DNA from: an uncultured Aquimarina sp.
Lineage (GTDB): Bacteria; Bacteroidota; Bacteroidia; Flavobacteriales; Flavobacteriaceae
DNA: 64,000 nucleotides
Assembly: GCA_947498705.1 (NCBI GenBank)
Contig: CANMLW010000006.1
Location: 1-64,000 of the forward strand
Direction: 5' to 3'
In this document: one piece after another, positions 1 to 8,919 of the stretch
Layout: each line of letters begins with the position of its first letter
How positions within the stretch are numbered: position 1 is the stretch's first letter
Translations under genes and position numbers: made by a program
Notes under the pieces: generated by a model
Databases searched by the model: none
Seen by the model: only the letters and a program-made list of their open reading frames with translations
What the model was told of the DNA's origin: nothing

Positions 1-69
1 CGAACAGAGCAGTTAAGCCCGTTAGCGCCGATGGTACTACACTCGTGGGAGAGTAGGTCGCCGCCTTCC
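1..69 (+). rRNA. rrf: 5S ribosomal RNA, 3' part
   Basis: The first bases match the 3' half of bacterial 5S rRNA: the conserved stretch around GTTAGCGCCGATGGTACT and the helix strand GGGAGAGTAGGTCGCCGCC are plain. The 5' part lies left of the window, so an rRNA operon ends here. The exact 3' end is uncertain by a few bases. A strong terminator follows at once. Confidence 0.93.
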
Positions 70-73
70 TTGA

Positions 74-104
74 AGCCCTCATCTAATAGATGAGGGCTTT
101 TTTT
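74..104 (+). terminator. Intrinsic terminator of the rRNA operon
   Basis: An 11-bp perfect stem (arms 74-84 and 88-98, AGCCCTCATCT and its complement) with a 3-nt loop runs into a T tract. It stands directly after the 5S rRNA and closes the rRNA operon. Confidence 0.92.
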
Positions 105-153
105 ATGCCTAAAATTTAAACGTAACAATTTTAAATTGTATTCAAAATACTTT

Positions 154-2388
154 TTAAGAAGCCTTAGGGATGATATTTTCTCTGATATGTTTTTCTACTT
201 TACTAAAGAACTCCTCGTTTTTATAGGGCTTTATCATAAAGTCATTAAAACCAGAATTAGGCTTTAGGATCGTAGCAATGGTTTCTGAGGTGTCTGTAGC
301 ACTCAAAGCAATAATAGGAACATGTATATCAAGTTCTCTAATAAGCTTTGTAGCTTCCATACCACCCATATTTGGCATATTGAGATCCATCAAAATAAGA
401 TCATAATCGTTTTTCTTTACCATATTAACAGCTATTTGACCATCACAGGCTATTTCTGAATTATACCCTTTGGTTTTTAGAATGTTTTGGGTAACGATCT
501 GATTTATTTTGTTGTCTTCGACTATTAGTATATTATATTCATTGGTATTGATGTATACAACAGGGTCTTTTTTGTTTCTTTTTTTAGAAACAACCTTATG
601 ATTGGCGTCTATTTCAAAACTAATTGTAAAATAAAAGGTTGATCCTTTACCTTCGGCACTTTCTAATTGGATATCGCCTCCGTGTAAATGAACTAGGTTT
701 TTGACAATATGTAAACCTAGGCCTGTCCCAATGCTATGATCCTTAGAGTCTGCCTGGGTAAATTTATTAAAGATGGTTTCTTGTTTATCCAGAGGGATTC
801 CTCTTCCATTGTCTTTAATTTCAAAAGTAATTTCGACAGTATTATCTGTAATGACTGGGTTAACAAAATTTAACCATATGTTTCCGTTCTCGGTAAATTT
901 GTTGGCATTACTAATAAGATTAATAAATATTTGAGATAGTCTTACAGGATCGCCAATAAGCCTATGAGGAATTGTAGGGTCAAAATTGAGATGAAACGTA
1001 TTACCATTTTTTGTTGTTTGGTACTCAAAAGAATTTTTAATATCATCAGCAAGGTTTCTAATATTATAACTGGTAGCCTCTAATTGTATCTCATAAGATT
1101 CCATTTTGGTTACCTGTAATACATCGTTGATTAGATTTAATAAATGATCTGCAGAAAACTTCATTAATTTTATAAACTTATAATCTTCTTTGTCTTTTAT
1201 ACGTTCTAATAAAATAGAGGATAATCCAATTACTCCGTATAAAGGAGTTCTTAGTTCATGACTCACAGTAGATATAAATTTTGTTTTGATTGCCGCCAGA
1301 CGATCAGAATTTTCTTTTGCTATCTTAAGTTGTTTGTTTTTAATAGCAAGAGATTTACCAAGAATCTTAGTTTGTCTATGATTGTAAATAAAGAAACAGA
1401 AAAATATTAAACATAAAATAAGTAACGAAAGTGTGAATATAGATATGTTTTTAGATTTTTCAGCTTTTTTGGTTTCTATTGTAGTTTTTTGTTCACTTAA
1501 ATAAAGGTGTTTTCTATATCGATTAGCTTCTTTTTTTTCTGCATCCAAAGCAATTTGATGATGTTTTGTATATTTTTTTAGAATAGCATATGCCTTACCT
1601 TTTTCACCAGTTTTTACTAATAAATTTTCGTGTTTTTTATAAATCACCATTGCTTTTCTAAAAAGGTGATTTTTTTCGGCTAGGTCGGCGGCCAATTCAT
1701 AATGTTTTATTGCTTTACCATATTCTCTTTTATGATAGTAATATTCTCCATAGTTTGTATAGGTTGTGACTAATTTTTCGGGTAATGTTTGCTCATGCTC
1801 AATAAAATATTTCTTACATTTTTGTAATAAAAGAAATGCTTTATTGTATTTTTTTATCTTGATATATATAGATGCCAAATTTAGGGCTAGAATATGATGA
1901 GAAGTTTGATCTATACCACTACGATGCTCGTAAATGTATTTTATCTTTTTAAGAGCTCTATTGGGCTTGTTAAAGCCATGTAGGTATGCTAAAGCAATGT
2001 TGTTGTTTATTTTTATAGCTATTTCAGGAAAATCATCAAGTTGTTTTACATATAATTCAGCGATTTTATAGTTCTTTATAGCTCCTTTATAATACTTATT
2101 AGTATAATAAATTTTGCCAAGGGTATTATATGAATATGCTTTTAAATGATACTTTTGTTTGGAACCGAATTTCTCTGAGATATCAATTATTGTTTCGATA
2201 GTTTTGATAGCGTTAACCCTTCCCAATAAAGTAAAGTGGTTTTCGGTATATTTAATAACATTTTCTAACTCAGAAAATGTCATTTCTTCATACTGATATT
2301 TATGTTGCGTATATACGTTTAAAGAAAATAGATAAAGGCATATCAGCAGAATGCAGTGTTTACGAATTTTTACGTTCTTCATTTTCAA
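154..2388 (-). CDS. TPR-containing hybrid sensor histidine kinase/response regulator
   Basis: 744 residues. An N-terminal signal or anchor segment (about 11-27) is followed by tetratricopeptide-like helical repeats (about 45-290), a transmembrane helix (about 314-335), a HisKA domain with the phospho-acceptor His377 in SHELRTP, an HATPase domain (N-box around Asn494, G-boxes DNGRG and GTGLGL) and a C-terminal receiver domain (about 618-738) with Asp668 in LMDLNMP. The TPR region is probably periplasmic and the catalytic part cytoplasmic. There is no DNA-binding output, so the receiver likely passes phosphate to another protein or controls the kinase. It is a single gene pointing toward the rRNA terminator, with no cognate regulator beside it. 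The ligand is unknown. Confidence 0.93.
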   Translation of the reverse strand: MKMKNVKIRKHCILLICLYLFSLNVYTQHKYQYEEMTFSELENVIKYTENHFTLLGRVNAIKTIETIIDISEKFGSKQKYHLKAYSYNTLGKIYYTNKYYKGAIKNYKIAELYVKQLDDFPEIAIKINNNIALAYLHGFNKPNRALKKIKYIYEHRSGIDQTSHHILALNLASIYIKIKKYNKAFLLLQKCKKYFIEHEQTLPEKLVTTYTNYGEYYYHKREYGKAIKHYELAADLAEKNHLFRKAMVIYKKHENLLVKTGEKGKAYAILKKYTKHHQIALDAEKKEANRYRKHLYLSEQKTTIETKKAEKSKNISIFTLSLLILCLIFFCFFIYNHRQTKILGKSLAIKNKQLKIAKENSDRLAAIKTKFISTVSHELRTPLYGVIGLSSILLERIKDKEDYKFIKLMKFSADHLLNLINDVLQVTKMESYEIQLEATSYNIRNLADDIKNSFEYQTTKNGNTFHLNFDPTIPHRLIGDPVRLSQIFINLISNANKFTENGNIWLNFVNPVITDNTVEITFEIKDNGRGIPLDKQETIFNKFTQADSKDHSIGTGLGLHIVKNLVHLHGGDIQLESAEGKGSTFYFTISFEIDANHKVVSKKRNKKDPVVYINTNEYNILIVEDNKINQIVTQNILKTKGYNSEIACDGQIAVNMVKKNDYDLILMDLNMPNMGGMEATKLIRELDIHVPIIALSATDTSETIATILKPNSGFNDFMIKPYKNEEFFSKVEKHIRENIIPKAS

Positions 2389-2655
2389 TATAGTTTTGGG
2401 GTACTTAAATATATAAAAAAAAAGATATAAATCCGTTAAAATGTTATTTTGATGGCATAAAAAGCATATATAGTATGTGTTTTATTATATTTTATTAAGA
2501 AAAATCTTACATTTTATGTTCAAATATAAGATTTGATATAGTTAAATAGCATTTTACGATAGATTTTAGGATGTGGTTATTTAGTTCGACAAGACATTCG
2601 TTAGAAATGTTATATTAGTTGCTAAATAAAAATTACTTAAATTTTTTTAGTTTGT

Positions 2656-3153
2656 ATGAAAAAGCTATTTCGATATTTCATAATTATAGTTGTTCTGCTA
2701 GTAGCACTATTTTACTTTTATGTTAAGTTTCTGGGTGCAAAAGAAGGAGAACAAGCACCAGATTTTCAAACTACACTGATAGATGAAACATCGTTTAAGC
2801 TATCTGATTTACAAGGTAAATATGTATTGTTAGATTTTTGGGGATCATGGTGTCCACCTTGTAGAAAAGAAAACCCTAAGCTAGTAGAATTGCATAAGAA
2901 ATATGCGAATAAATTAACAATTGTTACCGTTGCGTTGGAGAAAGATTCCATATCATGGAAAAAAGCAGCTCAAAAAGATGGTTTTGTATGGAAAAACCAA
3001 ATTGTTCATCAGAATAAGTTTGTGTTACTTTCGCCCATTGCAAGAGCATATGGTGTTACAGAAATACCTGCAAAATTTTTGATTGATCCAAACGGTAAAT
3101 TGAAAGGTAAGGTTTCGTTTACAGAAATAGAAAAGATACTTTCAGAAAATTAA
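2656..3153 (+). CDS. TlpA-family thioredoxin-like protein (membrane-anchored)
   Basis: 165 residues. One N-terminal hydrophobic helix (about 7-25) anchors or exports a periplasmic thioredoxin fold of the AhpC/TSA-Redoxin (TlpA/ResA) type. The catalytic motif is WCPPC (Cys66, Cys69), and the conserved cis-proline region appears as TEIPAKFLID. Such proteins reduce disulfides in periplasmic partners, for example in cytochrome c maturation, or act as peroxide-linked reductases. No cytochrome genes are adjacent, so the substrate is not indicated. The gene stands alone between two minus-strand units. Confidence 0.92.
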   Translation: MKKLFRYFIIIVVLLVALFYFYVKFLGAKEGEQAPDFQTTLIDETSFKLSDLQGKYVLLDFWGSWCPPCRKENPKLVELHKKYANKLTIVTVALEKDSISWKKAAQKDGFVWKNQIVHQNKFVLLSPIARAYGVTEIPAKFLIDPNGKLKGKVSFTEIEKILSEN

Positions 3154-3175
3154 AATAAAATGTTTTTATAAAAAA

Positions 3176-3604
3176 TTAAGCTTTGATGTAGTCTTTGTAT
3201 TCTAAAAAAAAGGTTTCTAGTTTGTCCATATGCTGATCCAAAAATATCATTGTGTCATTCCAGGTACTTTTATTATGAATGCTTACCTTGGGTAGTTCGA
3301 CATAGAGTCTGGATATTACTTTACCATTCTCCAATTCATATGATTCTTCAAAGATTATGTTTTCCAAAAAATCAGTACTTATGATCGCTTTTAAGCTTAA
3401 GAACCTATCATAATAATAAGCCCTTATTAACTTATCATCGGGCTCTATATCAATAGACACCTGAGCTTTTTTTGTAGTGAACGTAAATTTTAAAGTGACA
3501 TCTTTAATTTTGGTGTTATACAGTAACCATTTTCTTGGGTATTCTTTTCCAAAAGTAGTCCAAAATTCCTGTCTTATTTTTTTAGAATCCTCTTTACTAA
3601 ACAT
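3176..3604 (-). CDS. DUF4268 domain-containing protein
   Basis: 142 residues, soluble, with no signal peptide. The opening (FSKEDSKKIRQEFWTTFGK) and the later LYVELPKVSIHNKSTW region look like the DUF4268 family, short Bacteroidota proteins related to the C-terminal part of some restriction-associated proteins. Function is unknown. It is the last gene of a minus-strand operon: only 2 nt separate its start from the stop of the ZIP transporter, so the two are co-transcribed. Confidence 0.82.
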   Translation of the reverse strand: MFSKEDSKKIRQEFWTTFGKEYPRKWLLYNTKIKDVTLKFTFTTKKAQVSIDIEPDDKLIRAYYYDRFLSLKAIISTDFLENIIFEESYELENGKVISRLYVELPKVSIHNKSTWNDTMIFLDQHMDKLETFFLEYKDYIKA

Positions 3605-3606
3605 AA

Positions 3607-4284
3607 CTAGACAATATATGCAACCCCTGTGGCCAACAAAATAACTAACAATTTGGTGATGTTAAACTTATGGCCTTCGTTATTTTCAAATAATATAGTC
3701 GTCGAAACATGTAGAAAGATACCAATAACTATAGCTGTAATCTCTTTATAATAGTTTTGCAGCATACTTAATGATTCTGCCAGAAATGTTCCTAGAGGGG
3801 TCATTAAGGCAAACAGAATTAAAAACAATATTATATACGGTTTCTTAATTTTGGTTTTAAACAAGAAAGTGGTTAAGATCATTGCAATCGGAATCTTGTG
3901 AATAATAATCCCAATCAAAATATCATCGTTATGATGAATAGGAAAACCTTCTAAGAGTGCATGGATTCCTAAGCTGGTAAATAGCAATAGAGGGATTTGA
4001 TTCGATTTCTTATCTAAATGAACATGCCCATGTTCTGCTCCTTGAGAAAAATATTCAAGTACCTTTTGTAATAAAATACCAATCATAATCCATACTCCAG
4101 TGCTTTTAGAATTAGGATTGTCTTCAAAAACTTCGGGTAATATATCAAAAATAGTAATGGCTAATAAAAAAGCACCACTAAATGCAAGGAGTAATTTTAA
4201 ACTCTTTTGATTATTTGGTTTAAAAATAAGAACTACAAGAGCTCCTATAACCACCGCTATTATTGATAATAAATAATTATGCAC
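3607..4284 (-). CDS. ZIP-family divalent metal transporter
   Basis: 225 residues with seven or eight hydrophobic helices and a His-rich loop (GAEHGHVHLD near 93-102), as expected for ZIP-family zinc/iron importers. Metal-site helices are visible as GIHALLEGFPIHH and IIIHKIPIAMI (His, Glu and Pro). The start is GTG at 4284, which overlaps the TAG stop of the upstream methyltransferase gene by one base (TAGTG), an arrangement that suggests translational coupling. No in-frame ATG lies near enough to be preferred. Metal specificity cannot be read from the sequence. Confidence 0.92.
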   Translation of the reverse strand: MHNYLLSIIAVVIGALVVLIFKPNNQKSLKLLLAFSGAFLLAITIFDILPEVFEDNPNSKSTGVWIMIGILLQKVLEYFSQGAEHGHVHLDKKSNQIPLLLFTSLGIHALLEGFPIHHNDDILIGIIIHKIPIAMILTTFLFKTKIKKPYIILFLILFALMTPLGTFLAESLSMLQNYYKEITAIVIGIFLHVSTTILFENNEGHKFNITKLLVILLATGVAYIV

Positions 4285-5015
4285 TATTGAAAAATTAATA
4301 TGAGTCTTGGTGATGTATTTTTGCTAAACTTTTTGAGTTTATAGTCACCAAAAACATCTAGTAAATTTATATTGGCTTTTTTGAAATAGTTTTCAAAGTC
4401 ATTCAAGGTAATAGCTTTTACACGTTCTGTATAAAAGAAATCTTCATCATTGTCTCTAAATTTTATTTCCTTATAGATATATCCTTCCTCATAAAACCTC
4501 TTAATGTTAAAAGTAATAGTACCTATGGTTTTTACTTCTTCAGCTACCAGATTGTTAATCACAAGATCAACATTCATAAAGTCAATAATTCCAAATCCAT
4601 TTTCACTAAGACTTGATTTCATTGCAAGCAATGTATTTAGGTTGTCCTCTTCTTTATCAAAATATCCAAAACTAGTGAATAGATTAAAGATAGCAGAAAA
4701 CTTTTCAGGATATGGTTTACTCATATCATGCACCGTAAACTTTAAGGAATCATTTTCGAATTGCGATGCATATTGAATACTATTTTTAGATAGGTCAGCA
4801 CCTATTACATCAAACCCTAGGGTGTTTAAGTAGATACTATGGCGCCCTTTTCCGCAGGCCAAGTCTAATACTTTTTCCCCTTTTTCGAGACTTAAGTAAT
4901 TTGTGATATTGTCCATAAAACCCTCGGCTTCTAAATGATCTCGGTCCTTATATAAAATATGATAATAAGGTGTATTGAACCAAGAGGTATACCACATTAT
5001 TGAATCTTTTAGCAT
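4284..5015 (-). CDS. Class I SAM-dependent methyltransferase
   Basis: About 243 residues from the ATG at 5015. SAM-binding motif I is VLDLACGKGRHS, followed by DVIGADLS (motif II acidic residue) and FNLFTSFGYF. The fold is a Rossmann methyltransferase of the Methyltransf_25/11 type; the substrate is unknown. The reading frame extends to a TTG at 5024, but that TTG is part of the predicted -7 box (5022-5029), so the ATG at 5015 or the ATG at 4997 (before WYTSWF, the usual beginning of flavobacterial homologues) is the true start. It heads the operon with the ZIP transporter and the DUF4268 gene. Confidence 0.9.
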   Translation of the reverse strand: MLKDSIMWYTSWFNTPYYHILYKDRDHLEAEGFMDNITNYLSLEKGEKVLDLACGKGRHSIYLNTLGFDVIGADLSKNSIQYASQFENDSLKFTVHDMSKPYPEKFSAIFNLFTSFGYFDKEEDNLNTLLAMKSSLSENGFGIIDFMNVDLVINNLVAEEVKTIGTITFNIKRFYEEGYIYKEIKFRDNDEDFFYTERVKAITLNDFENYFKKANINLLDVFGDYKLKKFSKNTSPRLILIFQ

Positions 5016-5021
5016 AGAGCG

Positions 5022-5029
5022 CAAAATTA
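5022..5029 (-). promoter_or_regulatory. -7 box of the methyltransferase operon (TAATTTTG)
   Basis: On the minus strand TAATTTTG matches the Bacteroidota TAnnTTTG -7 element, 6 nt before the ATG at 5015. No TTG sits at the ideal -33 spacing. It is paired back-to-back with the plus-strand box at 5033-5040. Confidence 0.6.
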
Positions 5030-5032
5030 ATG

Positions 5033-5040
5033 TATTTTTG
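5033..5040 (+). promoter_or_regulatory. -7 box of the THUMP methyltransferase gene (TATTTTTG)
   Basis: TATTTTTG matches TAnnTTTG exactly, 83 nt before the start at 5123. It is separated by only 3 nt from a divergent -7 box, so the two promoters must share DNA. No good -33 TTG is seen. Confidence 0.6.
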
Positions 5041-5122
5041 CGGTTTAATTGTAGAAGTTGTTTAAAGTTTTTATTCTAGTTGTATAGAAGCTCTGGATAG
5101 TTTTAGATAGAAAACAGATATA

Positions 5123-6280
5123 GTGGGCGATTCGTTTAAAATGGTAGCCAAAACCCTTTTTGGTTTTGAAGAAGTTCTGGCAAAAGAACTTAGAAATTTG
5201 GGAGCACAAAAGGTGCAAGTAGGAAACCGTGTAGTAAGTTTTTATGGGGATTTAGGGTTTATGTATAAAGCAAATCTTTGTTTAAGAACAGCGGTAAGAA
5301 TTTTAAAACCAATTACGTCTGGTAAGGTAAAGAACGAAAATGATTTATATGCCTTTATTCAAAGTGTTAATTGGAATGAGTATTTAGATGTTAATGATAC
5401 TTTTGCAATCTATGCTACCGTAAATTCAACCTTGTTTAATCATTCACAGTTTATTGCCTTAAAAACAAAAGATGCGATTGTCGATAAATTTAGAAAAGAA
5501 ACAGGTTCAAGACCTAGTGTCGAATTAGAACATCCGGATCTTACAATCAATATTCATATTCAACAGGATTTATGTACGGTTTCTTTGGATAGTTCTGGCG
5601 GATCTTTACATCACAGAGGGTACCGTACAGCAACAAATATTGCTCCTATTAATGAAGTGCTGGCGGCAGGTTTATTACTGCTTTCGGGATGGGATGGTCA
5701 ATGTGATTTTTTAGATCCAATGTGTGGTAGTGGTACGATGGCTATCGAAGCAGCAATGATCGCATGCAATATACCAGCAAATTTGAATAGAAAAGAATTT
5801 GCTTTTGAAAAATGGCTGGATTGGGATATGGATTTATTCGAGAAAATAGAAGAATCCTGTCTTAAAAAAACTAGAGATTTTCATCATACTATTATAGGTA
5901 TGGATAAAGAAGCTTCAACCGTTCGTAAGGCAATTACAAATGTAAAAAATGCCAATCTGGAAGATTTTATTAAAATAAAAGAAGGAGATTTTTTCGAAAG
6001 TACTAAAAAAACAGAAGGGCCTCTTCATATGACGTTTAATCCTCCTTATGATGAACGATTAGAGGTCGATACTGAAGAGTTCTATGAAAGAATAGGAGAT
6101 ACCTTGAAAAAACAATATCCAGGTACAAACGCATGGTTTATAACCGGAAATCTTGAATCTTTGAAACATGTTGGTCTTCGGCCATCAAGAAAAATAAAAG
6201 TTTTCAATGGTAAGTTAGAAGCGCGATTGGTTAAGTATGAAATGTACGCGGGCAGTAAAAGAGCTAAATTTCAGAAATAA
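5123..6280 (+). CDS. THUMP-domain 23S rRNA methyltransferase, RlmL/RlmK-like N2-guanine type
   Basis: 385 residues. A THUMP RNA-binding domain (about 45-160) precedes a Rossmann methyltransferase domain with motif I FLDPMCGSGTMAIEAA and the catalytic NPPY motif (about 310), typical of the RlmL/TrmN family that modifies exocyclic amines of guanine in rRNA or tRNA. The start is GTG at 5123 (MGDSFKMVAKTLFGFEE); an ATG at 5141 is the alternative. GTG is preferred because homologues I know also have a few residues before MVAKTLFGFE. It is a single gene, divergent from the methyltransferase-ZIP operon. Confidence 0.9.
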   Translation: MGDSFKMVAKTLFGFEEVLAKELRNLGAQKVQVGNRVVSFYGDLGFMYKANLCLRTAVRILKPITSGKVKNENDLYAFIQSVNWNEYLDVNDTFAIYATVNSTLFNHSQFIALKTKDAIVDKFRKETGSRPSVELEHPDLTINIHIQQDLCTVSLDSSGGSLHHRGYRTATNIAPINEVLAAGLLLLSGWDGQCDFLDPMCGSGTMAIEAAMIACNIPANLNRKEFAFEKWLDWDMDLFEKIEESCLKKTRDFHHTIIGMDKEASTVRKAITNVKNANLEDFIKIKEGDFFESTKKTEGPLHMTFNPPYDERLEVDTEEFYERIGDTLKKQYPGTNAWFITGNLESLKHVGLRPSRKIKVFNGKLEARLVKYEMYAGSKRAKFQK

Positions 6281-6309
6281 TTACTAGCCGTTTGTAGCAT
6301 CTAATTTTC

Positions 6310-7020
6310 TTATTTCTTTTTCTTAAAAAACGGAATAAGATAACTTATAGAATATCCGTATCCAACACCGATACTGCTAAAATCGTTGGTGCGTCCAAAT
6401 CCAGGGATATATAAATTGTCAAATCTATCTGGCGTTTTTTCACTTACCAGATTTCTTAGAGATAAGTTAGCTCCCATATAAAGATTTTTAAGTGTCTCTA
6501 CTTTGATTCCAAAAACGAATTCGATCCAGCTGGCATTTAGGCCTTTGGATTCTATTTTGTCATTGACTTCACTTACTCCAAAGTAATTAGTGTCTGTAAA
6601 AATGGTATAATCATTTAATGTCTGGTCAAAGGAAGAAAAACCATAGCGTAAACCTACATAAATATTATTTTGCATTCCATACCAATTCTTATAAACATTA
6701 TAGTCAATACCAGCTCGTATATAGTTTCCTGATGCTTTAACATTAATGTTTTCTTCATCCCTTATAAAAGATTCGTTTCCTATTTCTGCGGCAAGGTAAA
6801 AATCTTTATAAAATCTATAGTCTCCTACAATTTCGAATCCAGTGTAATTTTCATCTAGTGTAGAACGAATAAGTTTACTAAGATCAATACCCGCTCTAAC
6901 CCCATACTTTTCTGATGGAGGAAGAGTGTCTTGAGCGGTTACTTTGGTATTTTCCTGAGCATAAGAGCTAAGGGTAAGTAATAGACTAATGAAAAATAAG
7001 TACGTGCGCATTGCTCTCAT
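6310..7020 (-). CDS. DUF6048 family protein (exported, barrel-like)
   Basis: 236 residues with an N-terminal signal peptide (about 1-21, ending SSYAQ) and a run of amphipathic strands with many aromatic residues ending in PFFKKKK, suggesting a small outer-membrane or periplasmic beta protein. It matches the flavobacterial DUF6048 family. It overlaps the upstream DUF6452 gene by 35 nt; a start at 7011 (MRTYLFF) would shorten the overlap. RlmD, DUF6452 and DUF6048 commonly occur together in this family, though the link to rRNA modification is unexplained. Confidence 0.85.
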   Translation of the reverse strand: MRAMRTYLFFISLLLTLSSYAQENTKVTAQDTLPPSEKYGVRAGIDLSKLIRSTLDENYTGFEIVGDYRFYKDFYLAAEIGNESFIRDEENINVKASGNYIRAGIDYNVYKNWYGMQNNIYVGLRYGFSSFDQTLNDYTIFTDTNYFGVSEVNDKIESKGLNASWIEFVFGIKVETLKNLYMGANLSLRNLVSEKTPDRFDNLYIPGFGRTNDFSSIGVGYGYSISYLIPFFKKKK

Positions 7021-7501
7021 CGGTTACGTTCTCTCTTTGTATGGTTATATTTTTAATCCAGCTGCCATCATCTCCAACTACAGGTGGTGATATTGTGATT
7101 CCCTCATAATTCACTTTAAAACCACATGCACTACTTACATACTCCTCGACAGGGGTGTATTGAATGCTTATAACATCTGTATTGGCAGTGGTTTCCTCGT
7201 TAGTAGTGTCTGAGTCAATAGTCAATTCATAGTCTGTAACAGAGGCATCATTTTTAAGCGGAATTAAAATAGAATCCCGAACACTACCTATTGGGTAAAT
7301 ATCATCAACCCCAACTGCTTTTACTTGTAATTCTGATGGGGCTTTTATCTCTGTACCATTTTCTACATCGATAAATTTAATGATTAGTAAAGGAGTAGTA
7401 GGGGTATCTTCTGCACAAATATCATCTCGTTCACAACCCATATTAAAAGTAATAACCAAAATGATAGTTGCTAGAAGTGATATGTTTCTGAGTATGCTCA
7501 T
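6986..7501 (-). CDS. DUF6452 family lipoprotein-like protein
   Basis: About 171 residues from the ATG at 7501; the frame is open up to 7528 but that would run back into rlmD. The signal peptide ends in a lipobox-like FNMGC, so the mature protein would begin at that Cys and be lipid-anchored, followed by ERDDICAEDTPTTPLL. It resembles the DUF6452 family, usually encoded between RlmD and DUF6048. The start lies 4 nt after the rlmD stop. Function is unknown. Confidence 0.85.
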   Translation of the reverse strand: MSILRNISLLATIILVITFNMGCERDDICAEDTPTTPLLIIKFIDVENGTEIKAPSELQVKAVGVDDIYPIGSVRDSILIPLKNDASVTDYELTIDSDTTNEETTANTDVISIQYTPVEEYVSSACGFKVNYEGITISPPVVGDDGSWIKNITIQRENVTDESNAHVLIFH

Positions 7502-7505
7502 ATAA

Positions 7506-8915
7506 TTACCGTTTTTCAAGTAATACAACGTTTTCTACGTGAAATGTTTGCGGGAACATATCTACAGGTTGCACTTTACTTACTTTGTATACTTCATCTA
7601 ATAACGACAAATCTCTTGCTTGCGTTGCACTATTACAACTAACATACACAATTTTTTGAGGAGAAATATGTAACAACTGGGCAACTACATCTTTATGCAT
7701 ACCATCTCGTGGCGGATCTGTAATGACCACCTCGGGTTGACCATGTTGCTCTATAAAGTCTGTAGTAAATACCTTTTTCATATCTCCTACATAAAACTCT
7801 ACATTGTCGATAGTATTGCGTTTGGCATTTTCTTTGGCATCTTCTATAGCTTCAGGAACTGCTTCTACACCAATTACTTTTTTTGCTTTCTTGGCAACAA
7901 ATTGTGCAATAGTACCTGTACCTGTATATAAGTCATATACCAACTCTGATCCTGTAAGGTCGGCAAAATCACGAGTTACTTTATACAGTTCATACGCTTG
8001 TTTAGAATTGGTTTGATAAAAAGATTTTGCATTAATCTTAAAACGCAAACCTTCCATCTCTTCTTCTATAAAATCTTTTCCTTTATAGCAGATAATGTTC
8101 TGATCATAAATAGTATCGTTACCTTTACTATTAATAGTATATTGAAGCGAGGTAATCTCTGGAAACTCATTGGCAATATACTCTAGCAACAAAGTTCTTT
8201 TTTCTACATCTTCATGAAAAAACTGCACCAAAACCATTATTTCTCCAGTCGAGGCAATACGAATCATGAGCGTTCTTAAAAAACCATGTTGATTTCTAGC
8301 ATTGTAAAACGAAAGATCATTTTCTGTAGCAAATGCTTTTACCTTATTTCTAATAGCATTACTAGGATCTTCCTGAAGGTGACACTTATCAATATCTAGA
8401 ATTTTATCCCACATACCTGGGATATGAAATCCTAGCGCATTTCTATCTTTAATTTCAGAATCACTTTGAATCTCATCAAGAGTAAGCCAACGGCTATCAC
8501 TAAACGAGAACTCCATTTTATTTCTATAAAAGAACTGATCTTCAGAGCCTAGAATGGGCATAACTTCTGGGAGTTCGATTTTGCCTAACCTAGTTAGATT
8601 ATTAACGACCTCTTGTTGTTTAAAAGCTAGCTGATGCTCATACCCCATAAACTGCCATTTGCAACCTCCACAAGTTCCAAAATGAGAACAAACGGGCTCT
8701 GCACGTTTATCTGATAAGCTGTGAAAAGCTGTAGCAGAACCTTCATAGTAGGCTTTACGCTTTTTGGTAGTTTGTATATCAACTACATCTCCTGGTACAG
8801 CATTATTAATAAATATAACTTTTCCGTCAGGTGCTTTGGCAATACTTTTCCCTTTAGCTCCTGCGTCAATTACTTCGATATTTTCGAAGACTTGTCTTCT
8901 TTTTTTTCTTGCCAT
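7506..8915 (-). CDS. rlmD: 23S rRNA (uracil-1939-C5)-methyltransferase RlmD
   Basis: 469 residues. A TRAM domain (about 10-65) precedes the iron-sulfur cysteines Cys76, Cys82 and Cys85 (CSHFGTCGGC), then a central insert and a C-terminal RumA-type methyltransferase domain with SAM motif LYTGTGTIAQFVA and the catalytic cysteine in YVSCNSATQARDL. The family methylates C5 of U1939 in 23S rRNA (RlmD) or tRNA U54 (TrmFO-independent type); RlmD is the usual annotation in this group. It heads a three-gene unit with DUF6452 and DUF6048. Confidence 0.93.
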   Translation of the reverse strand: MARKKRRQVFENIEVIDAGAKGKSIAKAPDGKVIFINNAVPGDVVDIQTTKKRKAYYEGSATAFHSLSDKRAEPVCSHFGTCGGCKWQFMGYEHQLAFKQQEVVNNLTRLGKIELPEVMPILGSEDQFFYRNKMEFSFSDSRWLTLDEIQSDSEIKDRNALGFHIPGMWDKILDIDKCHLQEDPSNAIRNKVKAFATENDLSFYNARNQHGFLRTLMIRIASTGEIMVLVQFFHEDVEKRTLLLEYIANEFPEITSLQYTINSKGNDTIYDQNIICYKGKDFIEEEMEGLRFKINAKSFYQTNSKQAYELYKVTRDFADLTGSELVYDLYTGTGTIAQFVAKKAKKVIGVEAVPEAIEDAKENAKRNTIDNVEFYVGDMKKVFTTDFIEQHGQPEVVITDPPRDGMHKDVVAQLLHISPQKIVYVSCNSATQARDLSLLDEVYKVSKVQPVDMFPQTFHVENVVLLEKR

Positions 8916-8919
8916 AGCG

